Source: Kluyvera intermedia (GTDB lineage: Bacteria; Pseudomonadota; Gammaproteobacteria; Enterobacterales; Enterobacteriaceae). Taken from it: DNA of 64,000 bases. Shown piece by piece: positions 55,719 to 64,000 of this stretch. The notes under the pieces were generated by a model. It saw only the letters and a program-made list of their open reading frames with translations, was not told the origin of the DNA and did no database searches. Location of the stretch: assembly GCF_021440345.1 (NCBI RefSeq), contig NZ_JAKCNS010000041.1:37225-101224 (forward strand). The letters are read 5' to 3'. Position numbers and translations under genes: made by a program. The first letter of the stretch is position 1. Every line of letters starts with the position of its first letter.

Positions 55719-55866
55719 TTCAGTCGCCCGAATAGGTTTCAGCGCCTATCCGGGCCGCTGAGAAAATGCGATACCGCGACGGCAGTTGCCAAAACGTTAA
55801 ATACGTCACATCTAAAATGTTACACTGCGTGGCTTTTCTCCAAAAACTCCTCCGCAGGTAACAATA

Positions 55867-57054
55867 ATGAGCACACATATCGAAGAAAAAACCCGCGCTG
55901 AGGGCGTCGCGCGGCCCAACTGGTCGGCAGTGTTTGCCGTCGCGTTTTGCGTCGCCTGCCTGATTACCGTCGAGTTTCTACCGGTCAGCCTACTGACGCC
56001 GATGGCGCAAGACCTCGGCATTTCTGAGGGCGTGGCCGGGCAGTCCGTTACAGTCACCGCATTTGTCGCCATGTTCGCCAGCCTGTTCATTACCCAGGCG
56101 ATCGGTGCCACCAACCGTCGCTACGTGGTGATTCTGTTTTCTATCCTGCTCACGCTCTCTTGTCTGCTGGTGTCGTTCTCCAACTCATTCACGCTGCTGC
56201 TGTTAGGCCGCGCCTGTCTGGGGCTGGCGCTGGGCGGGTTCTGGGCCATGTCGGCGTCGTTGACCATGCGTCTCGTTCCCGCGCGGACGGTGCCGAAAGC
56301 GCTGTCGGTGATATTTGGCGCGGTGTCGATTGCGCTGGTGATAGCGGCCCCGCTGGGCAGCTTTTTAGGCGGGATTATCGGCTGGCGTAACGTCTTTAAC
56401 GGCGCGGCGGTGATGGGCGTGCTGTGTACGCTTTGGGTACTCAAAGCCCTGCCTTCTCTGCCGGGTGAACCTGCCCACCAGAAACAAAACATGTTCAGCC
56501 TGCTGCAGCGTCCTGGCGTGATGGCCGGGATGATCGCCATCTTCATGTCGTTCGCCGGGCAGTTTGCCTTTTTCACCTACATTCGCCCGGTGTATATGAA
56601 TCTGGCCGGGTTTGATGTCGATGGCCTGACGCTGGTGCTGCTGAGTTTTGGTATCGCCAGCTTTGTCGGCACCTCGTTCTCGTCGGTCATTCTCAAGCGT
56701 TCGGTCAAACTGGCGCTGGCTGGCGCTCCTTTCGTGCTGGCTTTGAGCGCACTGGTGCTGGTGCTGTGGGGCAACGATAAAGTGGTGGCGGCGGGCATTG
56801 CGATTGTCTGGGGTCTGGCGTTTGCGCTGGTGCCGGTAGGCTGGTCAACGTGGATCACCCGCTCGCTGGCCGATCAGGCGGAAAAAGCCGGTTCTATTCA
56901 GGTGGCGGTCATTCAGTTGGCGAATACCTGCGGCGCGGCGGTGGGCGGTTTTGCGTTAGATCGCCTGGGCCTGGTTTCGCCGCTTATTCTCTCCGGCATA
57001 TTGATGCTGCTCACCGCGCTGCTGGTGACCGTTAAGGTGAAGATTAAGCCTTAG
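55867..57054 (+). CDS. nepI: Purine ribonucleoside efflux pump NepI (MFS)
   Basis: The 395-residue, 12-helix MFS protein matches E. coli NepI (396), which exports inosine and guanosine and gives resistance to 6-mercaptopurine. Identical stretches include [28 protein letters not shown] and [20 protein letters not shown]. Together with adeD and adeQ it makes this region a purine-handling neighbourhood, as in E. coli. It converges on phnX; a long hairpin lies between the two. Confidence 0.95.
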   Translation: MSTHIEEKTRAEGVARPNWSAVFAVAFCVACLITVEFLPVSLLTPMAQDLGISEGVAGQSVTVTAFVAMFASLFITQAIGATNRRYVVILFSILLTLSCLLVSFSNSFTLLLLGRACLGLALGGFWAMSASLTMRLVPARTVPKALSVIFGAVSIALVIAAPLGSFLGGIIGWRNVFNGAAVMGVLCTLWVLKALPSLPGEPAHQKQNMFSLLQRPGVMAGMIAIFMSFAGQFAFFTYIRPVYMNLAGFDVDGLTLVLLSFGIASFVGTSFSSVILKRSVKLALAGAPFVLALSALVLVLWGNDKVVAAGIAIVWGLAFALVPVGWSTWITRSLADQAEKAGSIQVAVIQLANTCGAAVGGFALDRLGLVSPLILSGILMLLTALLVTVKVKIKP

Positions 57055-57081
57055 TTTTGACTAGAAAACCTTGCGAGTGCT

Positions 57082-57121
57082 TTATCCAGCCTGCGGCATT
57101 ATTGCCCGGCAGGCTGGATAA
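57082..57121. terminator. 13-bp inverted repeat between convergent nepI and phnX
   Basis: TTATCCAGCCTGC (57082-57094) and GCAGGCTGGATAA (57109-57121) are exact complements with a 14-base loop. It resembles a bidirectional terminator or a REP-like hairpin. No T run is present on either side. Confidence 0.55.
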
Positions 57122-57130
57122 CAGCGGCGT

Positions 57131-57940
57131 TTACGGGCGCTCGCCCTTCGCCAGGCGGGCGTTAATATCGGCAATGACGCCCGGTAAATCCGCCAGCGAA
57201 TCCACCACATAGTGCGCCCCTGCGGCGTAGAGTTTCCCGGCCGCGTGCTCGCGGCGAGTGGCAATTTCCTCCGCCGTCATCGCCTGAAATTCCTCCCATG
57301 TAGCCCCAAATTCATTGCCGGATAGCGCCAGACCCACGCTCCACATCCCGGCATTCAGCCCTTCGGTAATACCCGGCGCGGCGTCATCCACCTTCACGCA
57401 GTGGGCGACGTTATCAACGCCCAGTGTGATGACGTTTTGCAGCGCCATCCACGGGCCTGGACGGCCACCGGCGGCGAGGTCGTCAGTGGCGACCCAGTGG
57501 TCCGGCGCATAGCCGTGTTCGGCGGCGGCGGGGACCAGCTTTTCCATCACCGCGCGAGGGTAGCCGGAGCAGGAGCCAATTTTGATGTTGTCAGCGCGTA
57601 ATGCGGCGATTGTGTCGACAACCCCTGCAATCGGTGCGGAAAAATCAACAACTTTTGCGATTTGTAGCGGCATAAAGGTGGCATAAATAGCGTCGATATC
57701 CTCAGACGTCATCGAATGGCCAAATTTAGCCTGCCAGCGCGCATCTACGGTGGGTAGTTTTCCCAGCGCTTCAATATGCTGCCATTTGCCCAACCCCATC
57801 GGCACCCGCGCCTCGGCGAGGGTGATTTCCACGTCAAACGCCCGACGAAAGGCTTCGACGAAGATTTGCGTTGGCGCAAAGGAGCCAAAATCTACGGTGG
57901 TACCGGCCCAATCGAGGATCACTGCATTAATACAGTTCAT
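57131..57940 (-). CDS. phnX: Phosphonoacetaldehyde hydrolase PhnX
   Basis: The 269-residue HAD enzyme cleaves the C-P bond of phosphonoacetaldehyde, giving acetaldehyde and phosphate. Nucleophile D10 lies in [10 protein letters not shown], where alanine replaces the usual second aspartate, a mark of phosphonatases. The Schiff-base lysine K52 is in [12 protein letters not shown]. The ATG is preceded by AGGAGCC. It follows phnW by nine bases, completing the two-step 2-aminoethylphosphonate pathway. Confidence 0.96.
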   Translation of the reverse strand: MNCINAVILDWAGTTVDFGSFAPTQIFVEAFRRAFDVEITLAEARVPMGLGKWQHIEALGKLPTVDARWQAKFGHSMTSEDIDAIYATFMPLQIAKVVDFSAPIAGVVDTIAALRADNIKIGSCSGYPRAVMEKLVPAAAEHGYAPDHWVATDDLAAGGRPGPWMALQNVITLGVDNVAHCVKVDDAAPGITEGLNAGMWSVGLALSGNEFGATWEEFQAMTAEEIATRREHAAGKLYAAGAHYVVDSLADLPGVIADINARLAKGERP

Positions 57941-57949
57941 AACGGCTCC

Positions 57950-59053
57950 TTATTTTGTCCAGTACATGGCGTTTTTGATGGCGGTGAGCAGGGCGGAGAT
58001 ATCCGAATCGTAGACTTCGCCAATGTTGCCAATGCGGAAGCAATCGCTTTGCGACACTTTGCCCGGATAGATAACAAAGCCCTGTTCTTTCAGTAAGTTG
58101 TAGAACTCTTTGAAGCGATACTGTGGGGTTTCCGGCGAATAAAATGCGGTGATGATCGGCGAATGTAGCTCATCGTCCAGTAGGGTGCTAAAGCCCAGTT
58201 CGCGCATCCCGGCAACCAGCCGGCGCTGGTTTTGCTGGTAACGCTGATGACGTGTGATAACGCCGCCTTCGTCGGCGAGTTCTTTCAGCGCCTGGGCGAA
58301 CGCCAGCACGGTATGCGTCGGCGAGGTAAAGCGCCACTTGCCGTGGTTATCCTCCATACAGCGCCACTGGGCGTAGAGATCCAGCGACAGGGAGCGAGAG
58401 CGGCCTTTGCATTCAGCCAGTTTATCCGCACGGGCTATCACAAAGGCAAAGCCCGGCACGCCCTGAATACATTTGTTGGCGGAGCTGATCAGATAGTCGA
58501 TGTTCAGCGCGGCAATATCCATCGGGATGCCGCCGAAGCTGCTCATGGCGTCAACGATATAGGTTTTGCCGTACCGCTGAGCCAACGCGCCAACCTCGGC
58601 GATCGGGTTGAGCATCCCGGTGGTGGTCTCACTGTGGACCATGGCGATATGCGTGATAGTGCGATCGGCCTGCAAAATAGCCTCGATAGCCGTGACGTCA
58701 GGGCGAATCACTTCGCCGCAATCATAGGCGTGGTGGGCAATATCCATCATCGTGGCCATTTCCACCATCCGGGCGCCGTACGCGCCGTTGCTGACAATCA
58801 GCACCTTATCCTGCGGCGCAAGCGTGCTGCCCAGCACGGCTTCGACGGCATAGCTGCCGCTGCCCTGCAGCAGTACCGAGGTGTAGCCTTCCGCTTTGGT
58901 GGCGAGCGACGTGAGCTGATGGCGGATCTCTTCAACCACGCCAAGGTTGTAATCGTCATCCCAGGTACAGCTGTCGAACAGCATCGCTTCTTTCACGGTG
59001 CGTGAGGTGGTCAACGGGCCAGGGGTCAGCAGCAGATAGTTACGCGAAGTCAT
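57950..59053 (-). CDS. phnW: 2-aminoethylphosphonate:pyruvate transaminase PhnW
   Basis: The 367-residue PLP aminotransferase turns 2-aminoethylphosphonate and pyruvate into phosphonoacetaldehyde and alanine. The PLP lysine is K194 in [12 protein letters not shown] and the cofactor aspartate is D168 in [10 protein letters not shown]. It is the first gene of phnW-phnX and diverges from phnR. A PhnR-type operator sits 13 bases before its start codon, overlapping its promoter or leader. Confidence 0.97.
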   Translation of the reverse strand: MTSRNYLLLTPGPLTTSRTVKEAMLFDSCTWDDDYNLGVVEEIRHQLTSLATKAEGYTSVLLQGSGSYAVEAVLGSTLAPQDKVLIVSNGAYGARMVEMATMMDIAHHAYDCGEVIRPDVTAIEAILQADRTITHIAMVHSETTTGMLNPIAEVGALAQRYGKTYIVDAMSSFGGIPMDIAALNIDYLISSANKCIQGVPGFAFVIARADKLAECKGRSRSLSLDLYAQWRCMEDNHGKWRFTSPTHTVLAFAQALKELADEGGVITRHQRYQQNQRRLVAGMRELGFSTLLDDELHSPIITAFYSPETPQYRFKEFYNLLKEQGFVIYPGKVSQSDCFRIGNIGEVYDSDISALLTAIKNAMYWTK

Positions 59054-59065
59054 GTTATTTACCTT

Positions 59066-59077
59066 TGGTCTATACCA
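59066..59077. promoter_or_regulatory. Candidate PhnR operator before phnW
   Basis: TGGTCTATACCA is a near-palindrome of the kind bound by PhnF-type HutC/GntR regulators; its reverse complement is TGGTATAGACCA. A near-identical site precedes phnS, and the 12 bases TATACCAGATTT are shared as reverse complements. Confidence 0.7.
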
Positions 59078-59249
59078 GATTTGTATTTATCATGACGATC
59101 TTTCCCGCAAACGGTCAAAGGGAAAATGGCGCTGCAACAAAAAATTCATCTATCCCCGTCATCCTTCAGGCAGCATCTACGTGAGTAGGGCGAAGGATTT
59201 GGCGTATTTATCTGTATAATGACGACAGGAAAAGTGACAGCGAGCGAGC

Positions 59250-59969
59250 ATGAAATCTATCCCAGGCGATATTCCCCAATACCTGCTCATCAAGGCGCAG
59301 CTACAGGCGCGCATTCAGAGCGGTGCATTAAAAAGCGGCGATAAACTGCCGTCTGAACGCGAACTGTGCGCGATCTTCAACACCACGCGTATTACCATTC
59401 GTGAAAGCCTGGCGCAGCTGGAGTCCAGCGGGCTTATCTGGCGCGCCGATCGCCGCGGTTGGTTTGTGACGCCTGAGCGTCTGTGGCTGGATCCGACCCA
59501 AAACACCAACTTCCATAAGCTGTGCCGCGAACAGGGGCGCGAGCCGAAAACCGCGTTATTGAGTGGTCAGTTAACCACCGTGCCGGTCGAGGTGATGGAG
59601 CCGCTGCAATTGCAGCCGTTCGATCAAATCTATCTGCTGACACGTCTGCGTTACGCCGATGGTCGCGCGGTTTGCTATTGCGAAAACCACTGCCTGCCGG
59701 CCCGCGTGCCGGAGCTGCTGCAGTACGATCTCAACGGCAGCCTGACCGAGGTGTATGAGGCCAACTACAACCTTGTCTATACCAGCATGCACCTGTCGTT
59801 TTATCCGACCGCGATGCCCGCCCAGGCCGCACAGGCGCTAGGCGTGATGGAAGGGCGTCCGGCGCTGCTGCTGCGCCGCCTCAACTACGATCAGCATGGC
59901 CGCGTGCTCGATCTGGATATTGAGTACTGGCGTCACGACAGCCTGCGCATTGAGGTGGATACCCACTGA
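59250..59969 (+). CDS. phnR: GntR/HutC-family regulator PhnR
   Basis: The 239-residue regulator has a GntR winged helix at about 1-75 ([20 protein letters not shown]) and a UTRA effector domain at about 95-235. It matches the Salmonella PhnR type, thought to control 2-aminoethylphosphonate uptake and breakdown. It lies between the divergent phnW promoter and phnS. Operator-like sites are present before phnW and phnS. It starts with an ATG after a weak purine stretch. Confidence 0.92.
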   Translation: MKSIPGDIPQYLLIKAQLQARIQSGALKSGDKLPSERELCAIFNTTRITIRESLAQLESSGLIWRADRRGWFVTPERLWLDPTQNTNFHKLCREQGREPKTALLSGQLTTVPVEVMEPLQLQPFDQIYLLTRLRYADGRAVCYCENHCLPARVPELLQYDLNGSLTEVYEANYNLVYTSMHLSFYPTAMPAQAAQALGVMEGRPALLLRRLNYDQHGRVLDLDIEYWRHDSLRIEVDTH

Positions 59970-60069
59970 AAAAACTGGGGGAGCGCCGTGCTCCTTCGGT
60001 GACACTCTGCACTTTTCTTCCCCCTTTCATCGTTTTGTCATAATCGGCGTTTAGCGTAAAAAGCAAATC

Positions 60070-60081
60070 TGGTATAGGCCA
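60070..60081. promoter_or_regulatory. Candidate PhnR operator before phnS
   Basis: TGGTATAGGCCA differs by one base from the reverse complement of the site before phnW, and the flanks extend the symmetry to CTGG...CCAG. It lies 32 bases before the phnS start and overlaps a possible -10 box TATAGG. Confidence 0.7.
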
Positions 60082-60113
60082 GAAAACAAAACATACGCTA
60101 CGAGGCTATTACG

Positions 60114-61127
60114 ATGAAACTCTCCCGACTTGCTCTGCTGTCCGTGTTTGCACTCGCCAGCGCCCCTTCCTGGGCGGAATCGGTGGTCACCGTCTACTCC
60201 ATCGATGGTTTGCACGATGGCGATAACAGCTGGTATCAGACGCAGTTTGACGCGTTCACCAAAGCGACCGGCATTACCGTGCGCTACGTCGAAGGCGGCG
60301 GTGGCGTGGTGGTTGAGCGTCTGGCCAAAGAGCGCACCAACCCGCAGGCTGATGTGCTGGTCACCGCGCCGCCGTTTATTCAGCGTGCGGCGGCGGAAAA
60401 GCTGCTGGCGAACTTTAAAACCGAATCCGCCGCGTCAATTCCGGGGGCGAACGACTCCTACTCACCGCTGGTGAAGAACTATCTGAGCTTTATCTACAAC
60501 GACAAACTGCTGAAAACCGCCCCCGCCAGCTGGCAAGATTTGCTCGACGGCAAATACAAAAACAAACTGCAATACTCGACGCCGGGCCAGGCGGCCGATG
60601 GCACCGCGGTGATGCTACAAGCCTTCCACAGCTTCGGCGGTAAAGAGGCCGGGTTTGATTATCTGGGCAAGCTGCAGGCCAATAACGTCGGGCCATCGGC
60701 GTCAACCGGCAAACTGACTGCGCTGGTCAATAAGGGGGAACTGTATGTGGCCAACGGCGATCTGCAGATGAACCTGGCGCAGATGGAACGCAACCCTAAC
60801 GTGAAGATCTTCTGGCCGGCCAACGACAAGGGCGAACGCAGCGCGCTGGCGATCCCTTACGTGATTGGCTTAGTCCAGGGGGCACCGGAGAGCGAAAACG
60901 GTAAAAAGCTGATCAACTTCCTGCTGAGCAAAGAGGCGCAAACCAGCGTCAGCGCGCTCTCCTGGGGGATGCCGGTTCGCAGCGATGTGACGCCGGAAGA
61001 CGCTCACTATAAAGCGGCGACCGCCGCGCTAGCGGGCGTACAAAGCTGGCAGCCAAACTGGGATGAGGTGGCGGTATCACTGTCGTCTGATATCGCCCAG
61101 TGGCACAAAGCGACCGACAGCGAGTAA
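60114..61127 (+). CDS. phnS: 2-aminoethylphosphonate ABC transporter periplasmic binding protein PhnS
   Basis: The 337-residue protein starts with a signal peptide, [20 protein letters not shown] followed by A, with likely cleavage after residue 21. The rest is a type 2 periplasmic binding protein of the iron/putrescine-like group (VVTVYSIDG start, ILYNDK-type core as SFIYNDKLL). It delivers 2-aminoethylphosphonate to PhnUV. It is the first gene of phnSTUV, with a PhnR-type operator upstream and the phnT start six bases after the stop. Confidence 0.94.
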   Translation: MKLSRLALLSVFALASAPSWAESVVTVYSIDGLHDGDNSWYQTQFDAFTKATGITVRYVEGGGGVVVERLAKERTNPQADVLVTAPPFIQRAAAEKLLANFKTESAASIPGANDSYSPLVKNYLSFIYNDKLLKTAPASWQDLLDGKYKNKLQYSTPGQAADGTAVMLQAFHSFGGKEAGFDYLGKLQANNVGPSASTGKLTALVNKGELYVANGDLQMNLAQMERNPNVKIFWPANDKGERSALAIPYVIGLVQGAPESENGKKLINFLLSKEAQTSVSALSWGMPVRSDVTPEDAHYKAATAALAGVQSWQPNWDEVAVSLSSDIAQWHKATDSE

Positions 61128-61132
61128 GCCTG

Positions 61133-62242
61133 ATGTTGATGAAAACGACCGCCGCTCACACCCCTGCAACGCAGGGGACTTCGGGGATTGTCCTCGACTT
61201 GCTGCGCGTGGCGTATCACGGCAACGTGGTACTTAAACCGCTCTCTTTAACCATTGAGCCCGGAGAAGTCCTGGCGCTAATTGGCCCCTCTGGTTCGGGA
61301 AAAACCACGGTGCTGCGTGCGGTGGCGGGGTTTGCCCAGCCGGCGGGCGGTCGTATTTTGATTGGTGATACGGATGTCACCCATCTGCCGCCCTACAAAC
61401 GCGGCCTGGCGATGGTGGTACAAAACTACGCGCTGTTCCCCCATCTCAAAGTGGAAGATAACGTTGCGTTTGGCCTGCGGGCGCAAAAACAGCCCAAATC
61501 GTTGATCAATGAACGCGTGGTGCAGGCGCTCAAAACCGTAGGGATGAGCGATTATGCCACCCGCTATCCGCATCAGCTTTCCGGTGGGCAGCAGCAGCGC
61601 GTGGCGATTGCCCGCGCCATTGCCGTGCGCCCACGCGTACTGCTGTTGGATGAGCCGCTCTCCGCGCTGGATGCGCAAATTCGCCACAATATGGTGGAGG
61701 AAATTGCCCGTCTTCACCGCGAAATGCCGGAATTAACCATTCTTTACGTCACCCACGATCAAACCGAAGCGCTTACGCTGGCCGACAAAATCGGCATTAT
61801 GAAAGACGGTTCGATGATTGCTCACGGTGAAACCCGCGCGCTGTACCAGCATCCGCCTAACCGCTTTGCCGCTGAATTCCTCGGCCGGGCCAATATTCTT
61901 TCCGCTACCGCATTGGGCGCCACCGATGCGCCAGGTCTGGTGGATGTGAGCTGCGGCGGCGCGGTGATTCGCGCGTTTAGCCAGGGCAGCCATCACGGTT
62001 ATAACAAACTGCTGTGCATTCGCCCGCAGCATATGAGCCTGACGCCGCGCTCGGCCAACAGCAACCGCTTCAACGCCACCCTGCAATCGGTGCACTGGCA
62101 GGGGGATTTAACCCATCTGCTGTGTGATGTCGGCGGGGAATCGGTCCGTATCGTGATGACCCATGTGAACCCGCTGCCGCAGGCCGGTGACCGGCTGGCG
62201 CTGTGGTTTGAGCCTGATGACGCAGTCCTGATTGAGGTGTAA
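61133..62242 (+). CDS. phnT: 2-aminoethylphosphonate ABC transporter ATP-binding protein PhnT
   Basis: Starting at MLMKTTAAHTPATQG, the product is 369 residues, the length of Salmonella PhnT. Walker A GPSGSGKT is at 51-58, signature LSGGQ at 149-153 and Walker B D173-E174. A TOBE-like C-terminal regulatory domain covers about 290-369. The start could also be the ATG two codons later; neither has a strong Shine-Dalgarno, so coupling to phnS is likely. It powers the PhnUV channel. Confidence 0.94.
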   Translation: MLMKTTAAHTPATQGTSGIVLDLLRVAYHGNVVLKPLSLTIEPGEVLALIGPSGSGKTTVLRAVAGFAQPAGGRILIGDTDVTHLPPYKRGLAMVVQNYALFPHLKVEDNVAFGLRAQKQPKSLINERVVQALKTVGMSDYATRYPHQLSGGQQQRVAIARAIAVRPRVLLLDEPLSALDAQIRHNMVEEIARLHREMPELTILYVTHDQTEALTLADKIGIMKDGSMIAHGETRALYQHPPNRFAAEFLGRANILSATALGATDAPGLVDVSCGGAVIRAFSQGSHHGYNKLLCIRPQHMSLTPRSANSNRFNATLQSVHWQGDLTHLLCDVGGESVRIVMTHVNPLPQAGDRLALWFEPDDAVLIEV

Positions 62243-62244
62243 CG

Positions 62245-63105
62245 ATGTCGCTCACCCTAACGCTGGAAAAATCGACCCCGCTTCTGCGCCCGCTCCTGTG
62301 GTTATCTCTGCCGCTGCTGGTGCTGGCAACGCTGTTCTTCTGGCCGCTGTCGCTGATTATTGAGCAGGCGCTACGCGATAACAGCGGCAATATCGGCCTG
62401 CAAACCTTCTGGCAGGTGATTGAGTCGAAACGCTTTATGACGGCGCTGATGAATACGCTGCAAATCGCGCTGCTGGCCACCGCCGGGTGTTTAGTGCTGG
62501 GCAGCGTGATGTCGCTGATTCTGGTGTTTATTCCGTTTCCCGGTAGCGACCTGATTGGCCGGGTGGTTGATACCTTTATTGCGCTACCGACCTTTTTAAT
62601 CACCCTGGCGTTTACCTTCATCTATGGCTCGGCGGGGCTGCTGAACGGCGCGTTGATGAGCCTGTTTGATTTTGAACTGCCGCCGGTCAACTTTCTCTAC
62701 TCCATGCAGGGGGTGATCCTGGCGGAGATTACCGTGTTTACCCCGCTGGTGATGCGCCCGCTGATGGCCGCGCTGCGGCAAATTGATAAAAGCCAGCTGG
62801 AGGCCGCCAGCATTCTCGGTGCCCACCCGCTGCGGGTGATTGCGCAGGTGATTTTCCCCGCGGCGCTGCCGGCGCTATTGGCCGGCGGTAGCCTGTGTCT
62901 GCTGTTGACCACCAACGAGTTCGGCATTGTGCTGTTTATTGGTGCCAAAGGCGTGAATACCCTGCCGATGATGGTTTACAGCAAAGCGATTCTGGAGTCT
63001 GACTACAGCGTCGCCTGCATGATTGCGTTAATGAATATTCTGCTGTCGCTCGGGCTGTTCGCGCTGTATCGGCTGGCGGCATCACGCAGTGGGAAAAGGA
63101 GCTAA
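62245..63105 (+). CDS. phnU: 2-aminoethylphosphonate ABC transporter permease PhnU
   Basis: The 286-residue inner-membrane permease has six or seven helices. The binding-protein-dependent transport EAA motif is at about 190-209 (QLEAASILGAHPLRVIAQVI), the site that contacts PhnT. It lies two bases after phnT and two before phnV, so the genes form one tightly packed operon. Confidence 0.94.
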   Translation: MSLTLTLEKSTPLLRPLLWLSLPLLVLATLFFWPLSLIIEQALRDNSGNIGLQTFWQVIESKRFMTALMNTLQIALLATAGCLVLGSVMSLILVFIPFPGSDLIGRVVDTFIALPTFLITLAFTFIYGSAGLLNGALMSLFDFELPPVNFLYSMQGVILAEITVFTPLVMRPLMAALRQIDKSQLEAASILGAHPLRVIAQVIFPAALPALLAGGSLCLLLTTNEFGIVLFIGAKGVNTLPMMVYSKAILESDYSVACMIALMNILLSLGLFALYRLAASRSGKRS

Positions 63106-63107
63106 CC

Positions 63108-63905
63108 ATGTTGATTTGGTCACGCAAAGGGCGCGTTGCGGCGGGAGCGGTGGCGACGACACTGTTCGTCATCTTCTTTTTACTGCCGCTGGCGGTGATT
63201 TTAATGTCCAGCCTGAGCCAGCAGTGGAACGGGATTTTGCCGAGCGGCTTCACCCTTATCCATTTCGTCAACGCCTTCCGCGGTGCCGCGTGGGATGCGC
63301 TCTTTTCCAGTCTGGTTATCGGCTTTTGTGCCAGCCTGTTCGCACTGCTGTGTGGCGTTTGGGCGGCGCTGGCGCTGCGCCAGTATGGCGTGAAGGCACA
63401 GCGCTGGCTGAGCATGCTGTTTTATCTGCCCAGCGCAATCCCTTCCGTTTCCATCGGGTTGGGGATTCTGGTGGCATTTAGCCAGGGGCCACTGCAAATG
63501 AACGGCACGCTGTGGATTGTACTGACGGCGCACTTCGTACTGGTGTCGGCTTTCACGTTCAGCAACGTCTCAACCGGGCTGGCGCGCGTGTCGGCGGATA
63601 TTGAAAACGTCGCCTCAAGCCTTGGCGCCTCGCCGTGGTATCGCCTGCGGCACGTGACGTTACCGCTGCTGATGCCGTGGATGATGTCGGCGCTGGCGCT
63701 GAGCCTCTCGCTGTCGATGGGCGAACTGGGGGCGACGGTCATGATTTATCCACCGGGATGGACCACGCTTCCGGTCACCATATTTAGCCTGACCGATCGC
63801 GGAAATATTGCCGATGGCGCGGCGTTGACCATCGTGCTGGTGGCGATCACTTTGCTGCTGATGATGAAGCTGGAGCGGATAGCGAAGAGATTAGGGCAGA
63901 AGTAA
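63108..63905 (+). CDS. phnV: 2-aminoethylphosphonate ABC transporter permease PhnV
   Basis: The 265-residue second permease has about six helices. Its EAA-type loop is near 164-183 (DIENVASSLGASPWYRLRHV). It pairs with PhnU to form the channel. It is the last gene of phnSTUV. A GC-rich hairpin follows the stop within ten bases, and the next gene is a convergent porin gene cut by the window edge. Confidence 0.94.
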   Translation: MLIWSRKGRVAAGAVATTLFVIFFLLPLAVILMSSLSQQWNGILPSGFTLIHFVNAFRGAAWDALFSSLVIGFCASLFALLCGVWAALALRQYGVKAQRWLSMLFYLPSAIPSVSIGLGILVAFSQGPLQMNGTLWIVLTAHFVLVSAFTFSNVSTGLARVSADIENVASSLGASPWYRLRHVTLPLLMPWMMSALALSLSLSMGELGATVMIYPPGWTTLPVTIFSLTDRGNIADGAALTIVLVAITLLLMMKLERIAKRLGQK

Positions 63906-63912
63906 GTCGGCC

Positions 63913-63939
63913 CCCCTCTCCCCGATGAAGAGAGAGGGG
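63913..63939. terminator. Hairpin between convergent phnV and porin gene
   Basis: CCCCTCTC (63913-63920) and GAGAGGGG (63932-63939) are exact complements with an 11-base loop. The form resembles the CCCTCTCCC/GGGAGAGGG intergenic hairpins common in enterobacteria. No T run follows. Confidence 0.5.
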
Positions 63940-63958
63940 AACCGACTCGCGTTTTAGC

Positions 63959-64000
63959 TTAGAACCAGGCTTCGAACATACCGCCGACGTTCAGCGAATC
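63959..64000 (-). CDS. C-terminus of an outer-membrane porin, maltoporin-like, cut by window edge
   Basis: The last 14 codons on the minus strand read DSLNVGGMFEAWF then TAA. A final aromatic residue after an alternating beta strand is the sorting signal of outer-membrane barrels. The pattern G-G-M-F-E-A-W-F resembles the ends of LamB/ScrY/BglH sugar porins (LamB ends G-A-Q-M-E-I-W-W). The rest of the gene lies outside the window, so the exact type is not decided. Confidence 0.6.
   Translation of the reverse strand, partial: DSLNVGGMFEAWF

Noticed and set aside
58232..59005. 257-codon plus-strand frame
   Set aside because: It is antisense to phnW, which has all its PLP motifs.

Overview
The window is chromosomal DNA from a member of the Enterobacteriaceae. 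Protein after protein matches E. coli K-12 in sequence, length and order (phoU-yieH-adeP-chrR-yieE-yidZ-mdtL, mnmE-yidC-yidD-rnpA-rpmH, dnaA-dnaN-recF-gyrB, ibpAB, ilvBN, uhpABCT, adeDQ, nepI). Several differences point away from Escherichia and toward the Enterobacter/Klebsiella/Citrobacter side. There is no tnaCAB between mdtL and mnmE, and no dgo cluster between yidA and yidR. The alpha-glucoside PTS is intact and fused, as in Klebsiella, dsdCXA sits between yidF and emrD, and a phnXW/phnRSTUV aminoethylphosphonate locus follows nepI. The genus cannot be fixed from sequence reading alone. No phage, IS element, tRNA, rRNA or CRISPR array was seen.

Layout. 1-7.6 kb: the end of phoU, a REP element, the sugar-phosphate phosphatase yieH, the purine permease adeP with an upstream PurR-like box, then the leftward genes mdtL, yidZ, yieE, chrR and mnmE. 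7.7-17 kb: the conserved replication and membrane-insertion core. rpmH-rnpA-yidD-yidC runs leftward and dnaA-dnaN-recF-gyrB rightward from a 774-bp region rich in GATC sites and DnaA boxes. An 86-bp palindromic repeat lies between dnaN and recF, which abut in E. coli. 17-23 kb: yidB, yidA, yidR, yidQ, the small heat-shock genes ibpA and ibpB (sigma-32 promoter and two ROSE-type RNA thermometer hairpins) and yidE.

23-36.7 kb is carbohydrate-related accessory DNA. It holds yidP (GntR) beside an alpha-glucoside PTS permease and a GH4 phospho-alpha-glucosidase. Next come yidL (AraC) with the SSS transporter yidK, the sulfatase yidJ, small membrane proteins yidH and yidG, and a full-length sulfatase-maturase-like radical SAM protein yidF. 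Last is a beta-glucoside PTS operon (IIB, GH1 phospho-beta-glucosidase, IIC) without a IIA gene. 36.7-43 kb: dsdA-dsdX with dsdC, emrD and a DMT permease. 43-50.3 kb: ivbL attenuator, ilvBN, and the uhpABCT hexose-phosphate sensing and uptake system. 50.4-57 kb: a LysR gene coupled to adeD, divergent adeQ, yicN, a SRPBCC protein whose start codon lies in a 13-bp hairpin, and nepI. 57-64 kb: the 2-aminoethylphosphonate degradation (phnW, phnX) and uptake (phnSTUV) genes with regulator phnR and two matching operator candidates, then the C-terminus of an outer-membrane porin.

No clearly new multi-gene system was found. The best candidates for follow-up are the hairpin over the SRPBCC start, the dnaN-recF palindromic repeat, the IIA-less PTS operon, the LysR gene coupled to adeD and the DMT permease next to ivbL.
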